Below, one piece after another: positions 10,972 to 22,968 of a stretch of 64,000 nt of DNA (position 1 is its first letter; every line of letters starts with the position of its first letter). Source of the stretch: Cacajao melanocephalus (lineage: Eukaryota > Chordata > Mammalia > Primates > Pitheciidae); NCBI GenBank assembly GCA_963573385.1, contig CAUYLG010005430.1, positions 37,182 to 101,181 of the forward strand, in the 5' to 3' direction. The position numbers and the translations under genes were made by a program. The notes below the pieces were generated by a model. The model had not been told where the DNA came from and did no database searches. It worked only from the letters and a program-made list of their open reading frames with translations.

Positions 10972-13810
10972 GCTAACACTGTGATGACAGGATGAAATCA
11001 GCAGATATCAATACTAACCTTGAATATAAATGGGTTTAATGCCTAATTAAAAGACACAGAGTGGCAAACTCGATAAAGAACTAAGACCCATTGGTATGCT
11101 GTCTTCAAGAGACCCATCTTACATGCAGTGGCACACATAGGCACAAAACAAAGGGGTGTAGAAAAATCTACAAAGGAAATAAACAACAACTAAAAAAGCA
11201 GGGACGGACTTGAAACCAACAAAGATCAAAAAAGATGCAGAATGGCATTATCTATTGGTAAAGTGTTCAATTCAACAAGAAGAGCTAACTATGCTAAATA
11301 TATAAGCACCCAACACAGGAGCACCCATGTTCATAAAGCAGGCTCTTGGAAACCTACAAAGAGACTTAGACTCCCACACAATAATAGGGGGAAACCTTAA
11401 CATTCATTGGAAATATTAGACAGATCATTAAGGCAGAAAATTAACAAAGATATTCAGGACCTAAACTCAGCACTGTATCAATCAAATGGACTTGACAGAC
11501 CTCTCCAGAACTCTCCACCCCAAACCAACAGACTATATATTCTTCTCATGGTCTTGTGGTATGTACTGTAAAATTAATCACATAATTGGAAGGAAAACAC
11601 TCCTCATCAAATGGAAAAGAACTGAAATCATAACAAACAGTCTCTAAGACCATGGCACAGTCAAATTAGCAACAAAAACAAAGAAATTTATTCAAACCCA
11701 TACAATTACATGGAAATTGAATAACCTGCTCCTGAATGACTTTTGGAGAAATAATGAAATTAAGTCAGAAATCAAGAAGTTTTTGAAACTAATGAAGACA
11801 AATATATAACATACCAGACTCTCTGGGACACAGCTAAGGCAGTGTTAAAAGGGAAATTCATAGCACTAAATGCCCATATCAAAAAGTTAGAAAAATCTCA
11901 AGTTAGCAACATAATATTACACTAAAACAACTAAAGAACCAACAACAAATAAATCCAAAGCTACTGGAAAACAAGAAATAATCAAAATCAGAGCTGATCT
12001 GAAGGAGACTGAGACATGAAAAACCATTCAAAAGATCAACTAATCCAGGATCTGCTTTTTTGAAAAAGTTAATAGATTAGAAAAGCTGCTGGCTAAATTA
12101 ATAAAGAAGAAAAGAGAAAAGATTCAAGTAAACACAATGAAAAATGACAAGGGGAATATTACCACTGATTCCACAGAAATATCACTATCAGAGAATATTA
12201 TGACTACCCCTAGGCATGTAAACTAGATAATCTAAAAAAATTGATAAATTATTGGACACAATTACCCTCCCAAGACTGAACCAGGAAGAAACTGAATTCC
12301 TGAACAGACCAATAACAAGCTCTGAAATCAACTCAGTAATAAATAACCTGCCAGCTGGAAAAAAAAAATCCAAGACCAAATAGATTAACAGCTGAATTCT
12401 ACTAGATGTAGAAAGAAGAGCTGGTACCATTCTGGCTGAAACTATTCCAAAAAATTAAAAAGGAGGGATTCCTCATTCTATGAGGCCAGCATCAGCCTAA
12501 TACCCAAGCCTGGCAGAGATACAGGGAAAAAAATGAAAATTTCAGGCCAACATCCTTGATGAACATCAATGCAAAAATTCTCAACCAAATACTGGCAAAC
12601 TGAATTCATCAGCACATTGAAAAGCTTATCCACCACAATTAAGTAGGCTTCACCCCAGGATACAAGGTTAGTTCAACATATGCAAATCAATAACTGTGAT
12701 TCATCATATAAATAGAACTGAAGATCAAAACCACATGATTATCTCAATAGATGCAGAAAAGGCTTTCAATAAAATTCAACACCAATTTATGTTAAAAACT
12801 GTAAATAAACTATTGAAGGAACATACCTCAAAATAATGAGTCATCTATTAAAAATGCACAGCTAACATTATACTGAATGGGGAAAAGTTGGAAGCATTCC
12901 ACTTGAAAACCAGTGCAAGACAAGGGTACTCTCTCTTACTATTCCTATTTAACATAATATTGAAAGACCTGATCAGGGCAATCAGGCAAGATGAAATACA
13001 GGACATCCAGACAGGAAGAGAGGAAGTCAAACTATCCCTGTTTGCAGACGACATGATCCTATATATAGAAAAACATATAGTCTCATCTCAAAAGCTTCTT
13101 TTGCTGATAAATAACTTCAGTCTCATACAAAATCAATATCCAAAAATTATTAGCATTCCTATACCAAAACAACAGTTAAGCCGAAAGCCAAATCAGGAAT
13201 GTACTGTCATTCACAATTGCCATAAAAAGAATAAAACACCGAGGAATACATCTAAATAGGGAGATGAAATATTTCTGCAAGGAGAAGTATAAAACACTAC
13301 TCGAAGAAATCAGAGATGATACCAACAAATGCAAAATCATTTCACGCTCATGGATAGGAAAAAAAAGAATATTATACAAATGACCATACTGCCAAAAGCA
13401 GTTTATAGATTCAGTGCCATTCTTATTAAACTATTATTGAGATTCTTCTCAGAACTAGAAAAAAACTATTTTAAAACTCATATGGAACCAAAAAAGAGCC
13501 CAAATAGCCAAAGCAATCCTAAGCAAAAAGAAAATGGCTGAAGGCATCATGCTACCTGACCTCAAACTATGCTACAGGGCTACAGTAACCAAAACAGCAT
13601 CATGGTACTGGTTAAAAAGTAGCAGACACATAACAAATGGAACAGAATATAGAACCTAGAAATAAGACCACACACCTACAACTATCTGATATTTGACAAG
13701 CCTGACAAAAACAAACAATAGGGAAAGGATTCGCTACTAAATAAATGGTGCTGAGATAACTAACTAGCCCTGTGAAGAAGATTCAAATTGGATCCCTTCC
13801 TTACTTCATG
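10972..13810 (+). pseudogene. LINE-1 ORF2 relic (endonuclease and reverse transcriptase), C-terminus missing
   Basis: ORF2 encodes an endonuclease followed by a reverse transcriptase. Endonuclease remnants run from about 10985 to 11800 and reverse transcriptase remnants from about 12500 to 13560. The catalytic FADD motif is still readable at 13041-13052 inside the open frame 12888-13259. The zinc-knuckle C-terminus is absent because the element ends near 13810. Many stops and frameshifts exclude function. Confidence 0.85.
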
Positions 13811-14847
13811 TAGAGTAAAATGTTGCTATAGCTTGAAGAACATATACCAATAATATTTGGGGCTGGGTAAGGGGTTTAAGAAGGAAAACTTAATATGAGA
13901 AACATGCCAAGCTTTACATATCAAAATTTAATTCCCATTTGAATATAGATTTTTTAAAATTAAATAGATATTTAAAAATCAAATCTAATAACTCTGTAAT
14001 AAATATATGTTGACTGTATTATACATGATCAAGTAAATTTTATTATGGGAATATAAGATATAGAATTCTATCAAAATTCAATCAATGTAATCTATTAAGT
14101 CAATAGCTTAAAGGATATAACCTGTAACTTTCAACAGATAATACAATTTAACATTCATTCATGATTTAGATAAGCAAACAAAATTAAACAAAACTTTCAA
14201 CTATATCAGAATAGCAGAAAGCACCCTTAATTTTATAAAAGAATATTAAGATATCTATGGTAAAACTCACATTGCCATTAAAGTCAAAAAGAAGCTAAGG
14301 AAGTCTTCCTTCCCTTTTATGTCATAATATTAGAGATCAGCATTGTAGTAAGATATATAAATTGGAAAAGAAGAAATAAAATCTGTATTATTTAAAGTTA
14401 ATGTGTGTATCTTCCTGGAAAATTAATCCAAAAATAAACTACAAGAATATAATAAGAAAATTTTATCATGATTGTTGAAACATAACTAACATTCAATAAT
14501 TATGGCTTAGTGATACACCAACTATAAGACATTTTTAGAATCGTATAAAATGTATTTCATTCTTAAGTACCAAAAATTTGATATAAAATATTAAATTTTA
14601 ACAGATTTTCAATACCTTTTGAATTTTTTTAAGGACAGAAAAGGTAACCTGAATAAACAGAACAAACTAGTGCATTTGTAGATTTGAATACTCAGTATAT
14701 GAAAATATCATTTTAATGATAAAAATATCACTAAATGCCTCTGAAGATCCAAGGCGATTGTGGGAAAAAAAACACACACACACAAGATAGGGAATTGACC
14801 TTATCAGATTTTAACATATACTCATATTAGGGAAAACAGTGTAATGT
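13811..14847. other. AT-rich stretch between L1 and ERV
   Basis: About 1 kb, very AT-rich, without recognisable elements. A short (AC)n patch lies at 14771-14784. Confidence 0.45.
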
Positions 14848-15385
14848 TGTAACTGAATAGCTTAGTTTCATAATGCATTTTAAAACATTTTTTCCTCTTT
14901 CTAGTTTTTTATTTTTTCAAATAGACTTTGAAACTTACTGTTTCCCACCCTTCTCACTGGAAACCTATTATGCTGTGCTAGTTTCTCTAATTATGTGCTT
15001 CCTTGGAAATTCCAGCGACTAATCTTGAAGTGAACCAGGTGTGGTAACTGAACTGTGAATTCCTCCCCATTCAGAGATTACCTCAAGGAAGTTAATTTAC
15101 AACTGGCCACTATCGAGATGCACCATCCCGCACTTTACATAAACCACAGCTCAAAAGAGCCATTGCACGAAGACACATAGAGTCCATAGCCTGAACTACT
15201 CCTGCATGTTTCTCATACCAAGTTTCCTTTCTTAAAACCCTTACCCAACCCCAAACATGTAATGGTCTTTCAGAGGCATGAGCCTGACCATTTTCCAACT
15301 ACTAACACTTGAATAAAGCTGCTTCCCGTCTCCCTTCTAGGGTCTGACTTTGTAGCATTAAGCAGCTGAACTTGAGTCAGTTACA
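14848..15385 (+). mobile_element. Endogenous retrovirus 5' LTR
   Basis: This block is repeated, in diverged form, at 18113-18654. It begins TGTAAC and ends TTACA, the usual TG...CA form. An AATAAA polyadenylation signal sits at 15312-15317, about 70 bases before the end. The flanking bases (ATGT before, ATAT after the 3' LTR) match at three of four positions, compatible with a decayed 4-base TSD. The family was not identified; an ERV1-type origin is an inference. Confidence 0.85.
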
Positions 15386-15389
15386 AACT

Positions 15390-15407
15390 TGGTGCCCTGT
15401 GTGAGAA
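15390..15407 (+). promoter_or_regulatory. Candidate retroviral primer-binding site
   Basis: TGGTGCC begins four bases after the LTR end, complementary to a tRNA 3' end of ...GGCACCA. Only the first seven bases fit known tRNAs such as Phe or His well, and the rest has diverged, so the primer tRNA cannot be named. Confidence 0.5.
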
Positions 15408-17020
15408 GCTGTGTGTTTCAAGTGGCCTTCCTGTCTATCTGGTTTCCAATGAGTGCAGTTATTAGCCATGCAGTGCACTAGACTGTTCACACTACTGGAC
15501 AAGACAGTGGCTACTTAAAAAGCTAGCTGCTGGTGGCTGGCTGACCCCACAGCCTGGAACTCCAGGGACCTTGCAGCAGCTGCTGAGAATGCTTTTGCCT
15601 TGGAAATTTTCACATTTGTTTCTCCCCCTTTCCCATGGCATCAGCTGTCTGCGATGCTTTGTTGGTGTAAGGAAAGCAACATCTGGGAAGGTGATGGGCT
15701 TCAAGAACTTTGTAAGTCAACCAAGGCACCCAGAAATTCTCTGACTGCCTGGTGGGCTCTCTAGCCATCTGGACCTAGTATACGTCATCTGTGGTGCTGT
15801 CTGAACCTAACACTGGTCATTCCATGGTGCCTACTGGGTTTGAGATGTGATTGCGGAACTTTTCTCCAGTCTCCTCTCTTGGGGGATTGATTCAGAATAG
15901 TCTGTCTGCAGTAGGATCCCTCTGTGTCTGTGTTTAATGTTATCCCTGTCTCCAAGGCTGTTCAGCACAGTTCCCAGTCTAGTCCATCTGCAGAGCAGGG
16001 TCCCACTAACTAAAAAGATCAGGTCCATCTGGTTGTCAGAAGGCAGCAAGATAGAGCATTCCCCTTCCAGGAAAAAGGCAGAATTTATTATCCTGGGCTA
16101 CTGATTCTGCCATTCTTTCTAATAATAAATTCTAGGCTAACCAATATCCAAAATTTTAGAATTCACATTGAGACTTATGGGGAGAGGAAGCTTGTGAACT
16201 TTTCTAGATGAGCCTGCCACACTGCTAATTGATTTCTGTGCTGCTTATGTGAAAATAATATCAATAGTACCTGGGTTCAGTCCTTTCATAATCCTCACTC
16301 TAACTTGTTTGCTCTTTTTATCTGTTTTGGTGGTTATCACTCCATTTCTATTTGTTATGGTCAGTGGGTTACCAGAACTTGGACTCGGTAGAAAGCTGAA
16401 GAGATACAAACAGTGATATAGACTGTTATTAGCCACTGGCCCACATGAAGAACTCTTTCCTTGACATCGCTGGCTGTCATAGCTGTGTAGAGAGACTTAT
16501 GTGAGCCTGCCTATTGGGACTGGGAGTGACATTGTCCCCAGCACAAGGGAGCTTATCTTACCCCTGGACTTCTGATCATGTGAAATGCTCTATACAGACA
16601 TAAAATTGGTGGCAGGAAGGTTTCTATTCCACATGACATCCCCCTGGGGCACATCTTGGCTAATTGGAGAGCCTGTAGCTATGAGCCCATGTCTAAAAAG
16701 AAAATAATTTTTTATTGTAACACTATTTGGCATCTGTACAAATTGGATGATGATAAAATTTGGCATGTGAATGGAATCACCCAATATTATACACTATCAA
16801 AGCCGGAATTGTTCTGTCAGAGGGTTTGGGAAATGGGAAGAGGTGCCCTATGTTCAGGCTTTTATCTTACTGCATAACTAGGACTCAGGTTAAGGGGGAA
16901 ATCGACTGCTGACTGAAAAAAGTAAGGACAAACAAAGCTTTTCTCAAACCTGATAGTGGAACCCAGGAAGGAAAAGACAATGACAAAACGAGCCTCCTAA
17001 ATGTTCTGAACCTGCCCCCT

Positions 17021-17254
17021 TTGGCTCTGGCTTCAGTGGCTGCCACTCTGGCTGCTTTCCCAGTTCCTGTTCTGGCTGCCACTCTAGCTGCTTCCCCTGG
17101 GGCTTCTCTGGCCATTGCTTCAGCCTCAACATTTGATGACATGGCTCTGGCCACTGCTCCACCAGTACCCCTAGCAGTAGCTCCAACAGTAGTTCTGGCA
17201 GTGACCCTGATCGTGTGGCTGCTGTTCCAGCTACCTTTACGATTGCCCCAGTAA
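17021..17254 (+). pseudogene. Ala/Pro/Val-rich open stretch in ERV interior
   Basis: A 77-codon frame composed mostly of Ala, Leu, Val and Pro arises from imperfect repetition of 'ctggctgccactctggctgc'-like units. Overlapping frames on the other strand are equally open (16885-17309), which is typical of low-complexity GC-rich repeats. It may derive from a proline-rich gag linker. There is no sign that it is expressed. Confidence 0.45.
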
Positions 17255-17592
17255 GCCTTTCAATGTCTGCACTGACTGCTTGGCGCAAGATGCCTTGGCA
17301 CCACCACACAGGGACCTAGTGTCAACAACTGTGCCAGACCAAGCTACCTTGGTGCTGCAATACAAGGCCCTAGACCTAGAAGGGGTATTGACAGCCCTAT
17401 TCTAATACAATGAAGGAACTGAAATGATATGCCCCTCCATGAACCAAGGGGGCACACGGTTTGGCCAGAATAGCCCTAGAAATGGAATAGGGCACTATCC
17501 ACTTAGGTAATGCCCTATAGGCAGATTGAACCCACGGGGCTTTAAATATCCTAGGGCCCAAGGTAGCACTGTGCATTAAGACTAAATGTTGT

Positions 17593-17681
17593 TTATATAT
17601 ATATGTGTGTGTGTGTGTATATATATATACACACACATACACACACACACACACACATATATACATATACACACACACACC
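17593..17681. repeat. Compound (TG)n(TA)n(CA)n microsatellite
   Basis: TA-rich start, then a TG run, a TA core at about 17619-17629, then CA runs with a few interruptions. The TG arm is complementary to the following CA arm, so the tract can fold on itself. It lies inside the ERV interior. Confidence 0.95.
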
Positions 17682-18112
17682 AGATTATTCTCATAATATA
17701 ATCTAAGCTATGAATGCATTGGATACTCATGTTTCTGCTTCAGACGCCCTCTCCCAGGACCCTGTAACATCATGGATTAGCCACTCTTAATGCATAGAAG
17801 ACTTTTACATACAGCATGATTGCTATTCTGCTCATTGGCCTCTTCAGCTGCTATGGACTTCATTGCTATTGTATGCTTTGCATGGGGATGCAAAATAGAT
17901 TTTCCCAAAAGCTCCTAGTTCCTCATACCTTAATACTCATACTCCAGCAAATTCCTACTCTGAGTTTGGGAATTAGGAATTATTTCCTACTGCAAATGTG
18001 CAGAATTCCATTCTGGTGTCCCCTAACCGTGCCCCTTTTCAGCAGGAAGTAGCTGGAGTGACTGTGTTGACTGCTCTCCATAGAAATGGAATGGAATTTG
18101 ACAGTGGGGAGT

Positions 18113-18654
18113 TGTAAACAAATTGTTTAGCTTCAAAATTCATGTAAATGTTTTTTTCTTCTTTCTAGTCTTAGCCTTGAAATTTACTTTAAAACTGTTT
18201 TCCTCTCTTCCCACTGGATATTCCTTGCACTGTGGTAATTTATCTAGAATTGTGCTTGTTTAGAAATTCCAAGGACTATTCTTGAAATGAGCCAGGCGTG
18301 GAGACCCAGCTGTAGAATCCTCCCCATCTAGAGATTACCTCAAGGCAGTTAAAGTACAATCCTGCTACTGTTGAGATGGCACTAGCTTGCACCTCAGGTG
18401 GACAATAACTCAAGGTAGCCTTTGGACAAGACACTTAGACCTTCTCTGTACTCTGTACTACTCCTTCATATTTCTCATAACAAGTTTCCCTTGTTCAGCC
18501 CCTTACTCAGCCCCAAATATGAAATGGTTTCAGAAGCATGAGCCTGGCCATTTCCCAAGTAGTAGCACTTGAATAACGTTGCTTCTTTTTCACCACATCT
18601 TGTTTCTCATGTCTGACCTCCCAGTGGCAACCAGCTGAACTTGAGTTGGTTACA
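18113..18654 (+). mobile_element. Endogenous retrovirus 3' LTR
   Basis: Diverged copy of 14848-15385, starting TGTAAAC after a short purine-rich tract (18103-18111) and ending TTACA. Shared blocks include 'agagattacctcaagg', 'catgagcctg' and 'agctgaacttgagt'. The polyadenylation signal seen in the 5' LTR is AATAAC here (18572-18577). The many differences between the LTRs indicate an old insertion. Confidence 0.85.
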
Positions 18655-19175
18655 ATATATTTAAACCCATCAATGGGCATAGATCAAGGGAAATGTTGCA
18701 GAATGTTGAATATGCAGCATGAATGGAACTGTGGCATATGATAGGAGAGACATTAAAAGACGGATAAAGGATGGGGTGTTAAACAGACTGTGTTAATTCA
18801 ACCATAGTTATTCTTACATACAGAGTGAAGAAGCAAAAACATATGTATTTGCAAGTGCTTGGTGGGGGTGGGGAATGATGAATGCTAAATTCTCACACCC
18901 TATTTTAAGAAATAAAAAATCTTATATTGAAGTGAGCAGCAGCAAGAAAGTTTCTCAAGTAACAGTTTTTTTAAACTGAAAATATTTGCCTTTAAATGTT
19001 AAAATCAGGGATGAGATGGAATGAAAGTAGGCCCTGTATTTCATTATAATCTTACTTCAGTTCTCCAAATAATATGCAGTGGTCACTTTCTTAAATATGA
19101 ATATTAATTTTTTTTTAATTAGAGACTTTTATGGTCTTTTAAAATTTTGAACTGGTATCTCATTTCCTGTAAATA
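18655..19175. other. Single-copy-like spacer
   Basis: No gene or repeat recognised between the ERV and the Alu. Confidence 0.4.
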
Positions 19176-19470
19176 GGGTGCACTGGCTCAAGCCTGTAAT
19201 CCCAGGACTTTGGGAGGCCACAGCGGGTAGATCACAAGGTCAGGAGATCAGTCTAATCCTGGCTAACACAGTGAAACACTGTCTCTACTAAAAATACAAA
19301 CAGCCAAGCATGATGGCACACACCTGTAGTCTCAGCTACTTGGGACACTGAGGCAGAAGAATCGCTTGAACCAGGAAACAGAGGTTGCAGTGAGCCAAGA
19401 TTACACCACTGCACTCCAGCCTGGGTGACAGAGTGAGACTCCATCTCAAAAAAAATGAAAATAAAAAAAT
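19176..19470 (+). mobile_element. Alu SINE, sense
   Basis: Starts a few bases inside the Alu consensus at 'gggtgcactggctcaagcct' and continues colinearly to 'actccagcctgggtgacaga' and an A-rich tail. The left arm 'ggctaacacagtgaaac' is the form common in Y/Sc-type elements. No clear TSD. Confidence 0.95.
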
Positions 19471-20518
19471 TTAATATATATTGGGCTGTTTAAAATATTT
19501 GCAGCATTGAGCACATGATTCACATTTCATTAACTATGCCTGATGAACCTGAACTCTTGTCAAGGCTTTTAAAATCTACCAAGTTTATCAAGAATTATAA
19601 ATGTAAAATCAGAGATTAATAGTTACTAAAACTTTTAAGGATGATGACTACATATTTAAGGATAATGACTACATAATTAATAGTAACTACAATCGTGTGT
19701 TACTATTAATTCAGAGATAATAGAGGAGTTGAGAACCCATAGTCTGTGGACAATATCTGTCCTTCTGCTTGTTTTCATATGGCCTGCAAGCTGAATATGG
19801 CTCTTACTTATGTTTGTAGAGGTGCTTATTTAATGTTCTCAATCTTGCCTTTTGACCCACAAAGCATAAAATATTTTCATTCCCACCCTTTAGAGAAAAA
19901 TTTTGCCAAACTCCTGTCTATAGAATAATAAAGCATATCTAAATTTGGTCAATTTAGTGGAAAAAAACTCCAAATTGCTTGTTTAGCTAAATTTCCAACT
20001 GTTTTCAATAGTGCAATTAATTAAAAATACCTGATCCAGGTGTTCCAAGTAAGCACAATCTATAATTTGTCCCCAGTGCCTGAACCAAGAAACTCTGCTA
20101 CTCAAACTATGTTAAAAAATGGATAAGTTCCAGCTTTGGAATGTACCAGCAAATATATTTTAGACAGGGACTGTACAAATTTCTCCAGAAGCAAAGTAAA
20201 CATCTGTTCTCTCACTTGATACAAAGTCTATATACTTAGTGGGCTCTGATGATCAACTCTGCTAAATGCGTATGTCATAGCTCTTGACTTCAGAGAGCTT
20301 ATTAATTCTTTTTTATTTGACACACTTTAGAGACATGACACTTAGGTGATTGTATAATTGATTAATACCCAAAGAATTATCAGTATAAACATTCTGGCTT
20401 ACAGAATGTAATACACATTCAGCTTCATTCTATTGTAAAAACTTGTAGAAGTAGAATTTGTATAAAATATGATTTGATATATCCACAAATTAAACCAAAG
20501 GTGAAGAATATGATATAG
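19471..20518. other. AT-rich stretch, nothing recognised
   Basis: About 1 kb. A partial direct repeat ('aaggatgatgactacat' and 'aaggataatgactacat') occurs near 19638-19675. No gene evident. Confidence 0.4.
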
Positions 20519-20694
20519 AACCATATTGTCCAATAGGCAGCTGTTAGCCACATATAGCTGTTTAAATTCACTTTCTCAGTTGCAGCAACTACATTTCAAG
20601 TATCAGTAGCTACATATATCTAGTAGCTACCATTTTGGACAGCAAAAACTTGGAACATTTTCATCATTGCACAAATTTCTGTTGGATGGAACAG
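20519..20694 (+). mobile_element. hAT-Charlie MITE, MER5A-like
   Basis: Internal deletion derivative of a MER5-type element. The 5' terminal sequence 'attgtccaatag' and the later 'ttttggacagca' and 'ttctgttggatgg' match the MER5A ends, with sub-terminal 'gttagccacatatagctg' and 'agtagctaccatt'. It is a short non-autonomous cut-and-paste DNA transposon fossil with no coding capacity. Confidence 0.75.
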
Positions 20695-21641
20695 ATACAA
20701 AAGATATAATGAAATTCAGACCAAACTCAGTCATGTCTAGAAATGGTGAAGAAAAAAAGAAAAACTCAATAGAATAGATACTTGTTTAATCTGACTGATA
20801 ATATACATCTGACTCTGAGTATGAGGTAATGAGTTTTAAGTGTATTTAATTTGAGTATTTGTGGTAAATATCATGGTGGAGATGTCCAATAAACAAGTGA
20901 AAATATAGTCTGAAACACAAATGTCTTTTTTTCAAATAGAGGAAAAAAAAAAAAACTATTTGGTGGCTATTAACTTCCGGGTTTTAGTTGAATCTGTGAT
21001 AAAGTTCATGGACAGACCTTTGAGGGACACTGTCTCAGTCACTAATAGTTGCTAACAATAGAAACCGTTGTAGCTGATTTGTGTAGCTCAAAGAATATTT
21101 GTGACTGCTATTGATTCAGGCTTAGAGGCTATGCAGCCAAAAGTCTCCCAACTATATCATAGAAATGTACCAGCAAAGACTCAGACATGCAACAGGCATC
21201 ATTGGTGCTTGTCCCCACCCATGAGACCCTCACTGTGTTGTGCTTGTAGGCTGCATACCTCCACCTTCATCCTCACCCAATTTTGTTCCTCCTTTCCCAA
21301 GTAAAGTCCCAGACAGGCAGACTTGATTGGCAGAATCTAATTTCCATGTCTACACTCTGTTAGCTATAAAGAAAGCCGAAACAGTAAGTTGTCCAACTTC
21401 TCCCTTAGGGTTACACAACTCAAATTTATAAGATGTCTCCTAAAACATAGACATCATTTTCAAAAACTGCTAGAAATGTTGACCAAAATTCATGATAATA
21501 TGGATATCTCTGCACATATGTTTGGTAAAGGAAGAATAAACAGCTAAGATAACAAAAAATACTCAGCATGAAAAATACTGTGAAAGCCAGCAAACATTCT
21601 GTTTGAATGATGATGACATTGACAACTTGGGACACAGCATT
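20695..21641. other. Unassigned sequence, possibly an old repeat at 21045-21400
   Basis: The first part is AT-rich with an A run near 20943-20954. The section 21045-21400 is GC-richer and looks like an ancient interspersed repeat, but I cannot name a family. No gene evident. Confidence 0.35.
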
Positions 21642-22449
21642 CTTTTTAAAAAAATTTTTACTTTAAGTTCTGGGATACATGTGCAGAACATGCAGGTTTG
21701 TTGCATAGGTATACATGCGCCATGGTGGTTTGCTGCACCTATCAACCTGTCATGTAGATTTTAAGCCCCACATGCATTAGGTATTTGTACTAATGCTCTC
21801 TCCCTTGCCCGCCATACCCCAACGAGCCCCAGTGTGTGATGTTTCCCTCCCTGTGTCCATGTGTTCTCACTGTTCAACTCCTTATGAGTGAGATCTTGTG
21901 GTGTTTGGTTTCCTGTTCCTGTGTTAGTTTGCCAAGAATGATGGTTTCCAGGTTCATCTGTGTCCTTGCAAAAGACATGAACTCCTTCTTTTTTATAGCT
22001 GCATAGTATTCCAAGGTGTATATGTGCAACATTTTCTTTATTCAGTCTATCAGTGATGGGCATTTAGTTGGTTCCAAGTCTTTTCTATTGTAAATTGTGC
22101 TACAATTAACATATATGTGTGTGTGTCTTTATAGTAGAATGATTTATAATCTTTTGAGTATATAACCAATAATTGGATTTCTGATTCAAATGGTATTTCT
22201 GGTTCTAGATCCTTGAGGAATTGCCACACTGTCTTCCACAATGGTTGTAATAATTTACACTCCCACCAACAGTGTAAAAACATTCCTATTTCTCCACAGC
22301 CTCTCCACCATCTGTTGTTTCCCGACTTTTAAAAATCACCATTCTAATCGGCATGAGATGGTATCTCATTGTGGTTTTGATTTGCATTTCTCTAATGACC
22401 AGTGATGATGAGCTTTTTCTCACATATTTGCTGCATAAATGTCTTCTTA
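21642..22449 (-). mobile_element. LINE-1 3' end, antisense, 5'-truncated
   Basis: Poly-T/A-rich start, then 'actttaagttctgggatac' (reverse of the L1 3' terminus), antisense 3'UTR and ORF2 C-terminus. The minus-strand frames 21761-22283 carry the ORF2 C-terminal region, including an HCWWEC segment. L1 similarity stops near 22449 at 'aaatgtcttctt'. L1PA/L1PB-like. Confidence 0.9.
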
Positions 22450-22589
22450 ATCATGTAGTTGTTTTCATTTTTATTTCTCATACATTTATAATCATGTTAT
22501 TTTTATTTATCTTATTTTCTTGGTCTGGTGTGTCGACAGTAGTTACAATTTTGGTTTAATTCCTAGCTTTATCATTCAACAACAGATTA

Positions 22590-22735
22590 GTTGACAGGCT
22601 ATTCTTTCAATCAGTGAACAGTTATTTACAGCCTATCATGTGTCAGGCATTTTCTTTGGTTCTGTAAATATAATTAGTGAGCAAGGTAATCATGGACCCT
22701 GTCTTCATGAAGCTTAGATCTCTAAAAGTAAAAAT
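22590..22735 (-). mobile_element. LINE-2 3' fragment, antisense
   Basis: The order 'catgtgtcaggcatttt', then a diverged '...taattagtgagcaag...', then 'ccctgtcttcatgaagctta' matches the reverse complement of the L2 3' end. L2 is an ancient mammalian LINE. Confidence 0.6.
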
Positions 22736-22968
22736 TAAACTCCAAACATAGCATTATACTGAGAGTTAATAAATGAATGTATCTACAAGGTCAGCACAGA
22801 GGTGAGTGGTTGATTTCTTTATTCACTGATGAATTTATCTACTCCATTGCAACCATTATTTCCCTATGCTTGTGATCTTATCTTGGCAATTTCTTCTGAA
22901 TTAGGCTGTTCAAATGCCTGGAGTTCTCTTTCTTATCCCCAGATTGTTCTAATTCCTGTGGATAAATA

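Larger units (their letters stand above)
8455..13810 (+). mobile_element. Old LINE-1 (L1PB/L1MA-like), long, lacking its 3' end
   Basis: A single sense-strand L1 with a GC-richer 5'UTR (about 8455-9780), an ORF1 relic and an ORF2 relic. The order is colinear with L1. It stops inside ORF2 near 13810, in the stretch after 'tggatcccttccttac', and no L1 3'UTR or poly-A follows. The usual retrotransposition defect is loss of the 5' end, so a missing 3' end points to a later deletion or rearrangement. Frames are broken by many stops. Confidence 0.9.
15386..18112 (+). mobile_element. Endogenous retrovirus interior, heavily shortened
   Basis: Only about 2.7 kb lies between the LTRs, far less than the usual 6-8 kb proviral interior. 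A primer-binding-like TGGTGCC lies just after the 5' LTR. The first half is leader/gag-like with no long frame. A low-complexity Ala/Pro/Val-rich segment occupies 17021-17254. I recognise no protease, reverse transcriptase or integrase motifs. Around 17816-17890 a strongly hydrophobic, Cys-containing frame could be the membrane end of an envelope relic, but this is tentative. All frames are broken. Confidence 0.7.

Noticed and set aside
16944..17309. 121-codon minus-strand frame opposite the Ala-rich segment
   Set aside because: A shadow of the low-complexity ERV segment, with Gln/Pro/Glu repetition caused by the same nucleotide repeat.
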